This document shows, in pieces, positions 63,804 through 64,000 of a stretch of 64,000 bases of DNA. Each line of letters starts with the position of its first letter. Within the stretch, counting starts at the first letter, position 1. Position numbers and translations under genes: made by a program. This DNA is from Novosphingobium flavum (GTDB lineage: Bacteria; Pseudomonadota; Alphaproteobacteria; Sphingomonadales; Sphingomonadaceae), in NCBI RefSeq assembly GCF_014230315.1, contig NZ_JACLAW010000003.1, positions 186,001 to 250,000 of the forward strand. Reading direction: 5' to 3'. A model generated the notes under the pieces. That model made no database searches, was not told where the DNA came from, and saw only the letters and a list, made by a program, of their open reading frames with translations.

Positions 63804-64000
63804 CCGCCCCCGCCCCTGACGGCACCCCCGACGGCCCAGCGCCTGACAGCTTCCGCGCCGCGGCCATTCCGATCGCGGGGGCGACGTTCCTCTCGATGGT
63901 CGGGGTCGGCATGCTGGTCCCGGCCCTGCCCGAGCTGGCGCGCGGCGCGCCGGATCCGGCGCTGGCCGCGGGCAGCCTGATCGGCGCCTATGGCTTCTCG
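63800..64000 (+). CDS. MFS transporter, N-terminal fragment cut by window edge
   Basis: The first 67 residues of a membrane transporter. After a Pro/Asp-rich start, FRAAAIPIAGATFLSMVGVGMLVPALPEL is the first transmembrane helix of a major-facilitator protein. It overlaps the GguC-like gene as ATGA. It probably imports the sugar acid used by this operon (inference). Confidence 0.8.
   Translation, partial: MTAPAPDGTPDGPAPDSFRAAAIPIAGATFLSMVGVGMLVPALPELARGAPDPALAAGSLIGAYGFS

Overview
This window is GC-rich chromosomal DNA from an alphaproteobacterium, most likely of the order Sphingomonadales (a Novosphingobium- or Sphingobium-like organism; genus is inference). The evidence is the gene order rpsB-tsf-pyrH-frr-uppS-cdsA-dxr-rseP-bamA-ompH-fabZ without lpxD, lpxA or lpxB, a mitochondrial-type complex I accessory subunit, tRNA and SRP RNA sequences of alphaproteobacterial type, GAAC-N7-GAAC boxes of the alphaproteobacterial LexA type, and a TonB receptor beside aromatic-type catabolic genes.

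The left two thirds (1 to about 43.0 kb) is conserved housekeeping sequence. It holds, in order: a cytochrome c maturation operon (ccmC-D-E-F-G, cut at the left edge); tRNA-His and rpmE; the long minus-strand translation and envelope operon from rpsB (15.5 kb) down to fabZ (4.5 kb); a small membrane-protein gene preceded by LexA-like boxes; the phospholipid genes psd-pssA; tRNA-Tyr; an rlmB-type methyltransferase; lon with hupB; dnaX with ybaB; the SRP RNA; a complex I subunit; hrpB; a polyprenyl diphosphate synthase; chorismate mutase; an OYE-type reductase; a two-component system with a PepSY protein; an ABC-F ATPase; a divergent DUF6456/XRE regulator pair with a glycosyltransferase; and secF-secD-yajC. 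tRNA-Pro (43.0 kb) marks the change to accessory content.

The right third (43.3 to 64.0 kb) is a mosaic of catabolic genes. One block has an MFS transporter, three SDR dehydrogenases, a cupin, a fumarylacetoacetase-family hydrolase, a C-C-type alpha/beta hydrolase, a small VOC protein, an ABM-type monooxygenase, a two-domain extradiol-dioxygenase-like protein, a CrtI/PYROXD2-like FAD oxidoreductase with a 77-residue companion, HxlR and LysR regulators, an NAD-dependent epimerase-like protein, a TonB-dependent receptor and an FAD hydroxylase. Together they look like uptake, hydroxylation, ring cleavage and hydrolysis of an aromatic or related cyclic substrate whose identity cannot be read from the sequence. 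A second block (60.0 to 64.0 kb) looks like sugar-acid catabolism: gluconokinase, LysR, an L-rhamnonate-dehydratase-like enolase-superfamily enzyme, a GguC/AraD1-family protein and a partial MFS transporter.

The intergenic DNA carries several repeat families: a 40-base palindromic element in three copies with a compensatory change, a perfect 33-bp inverted repeat, a roughly 90-bp element in two copies 33 kb apart, and two other short hairpin repeats. All CDS calls rest on reading the translated sequence; no database search was possible.
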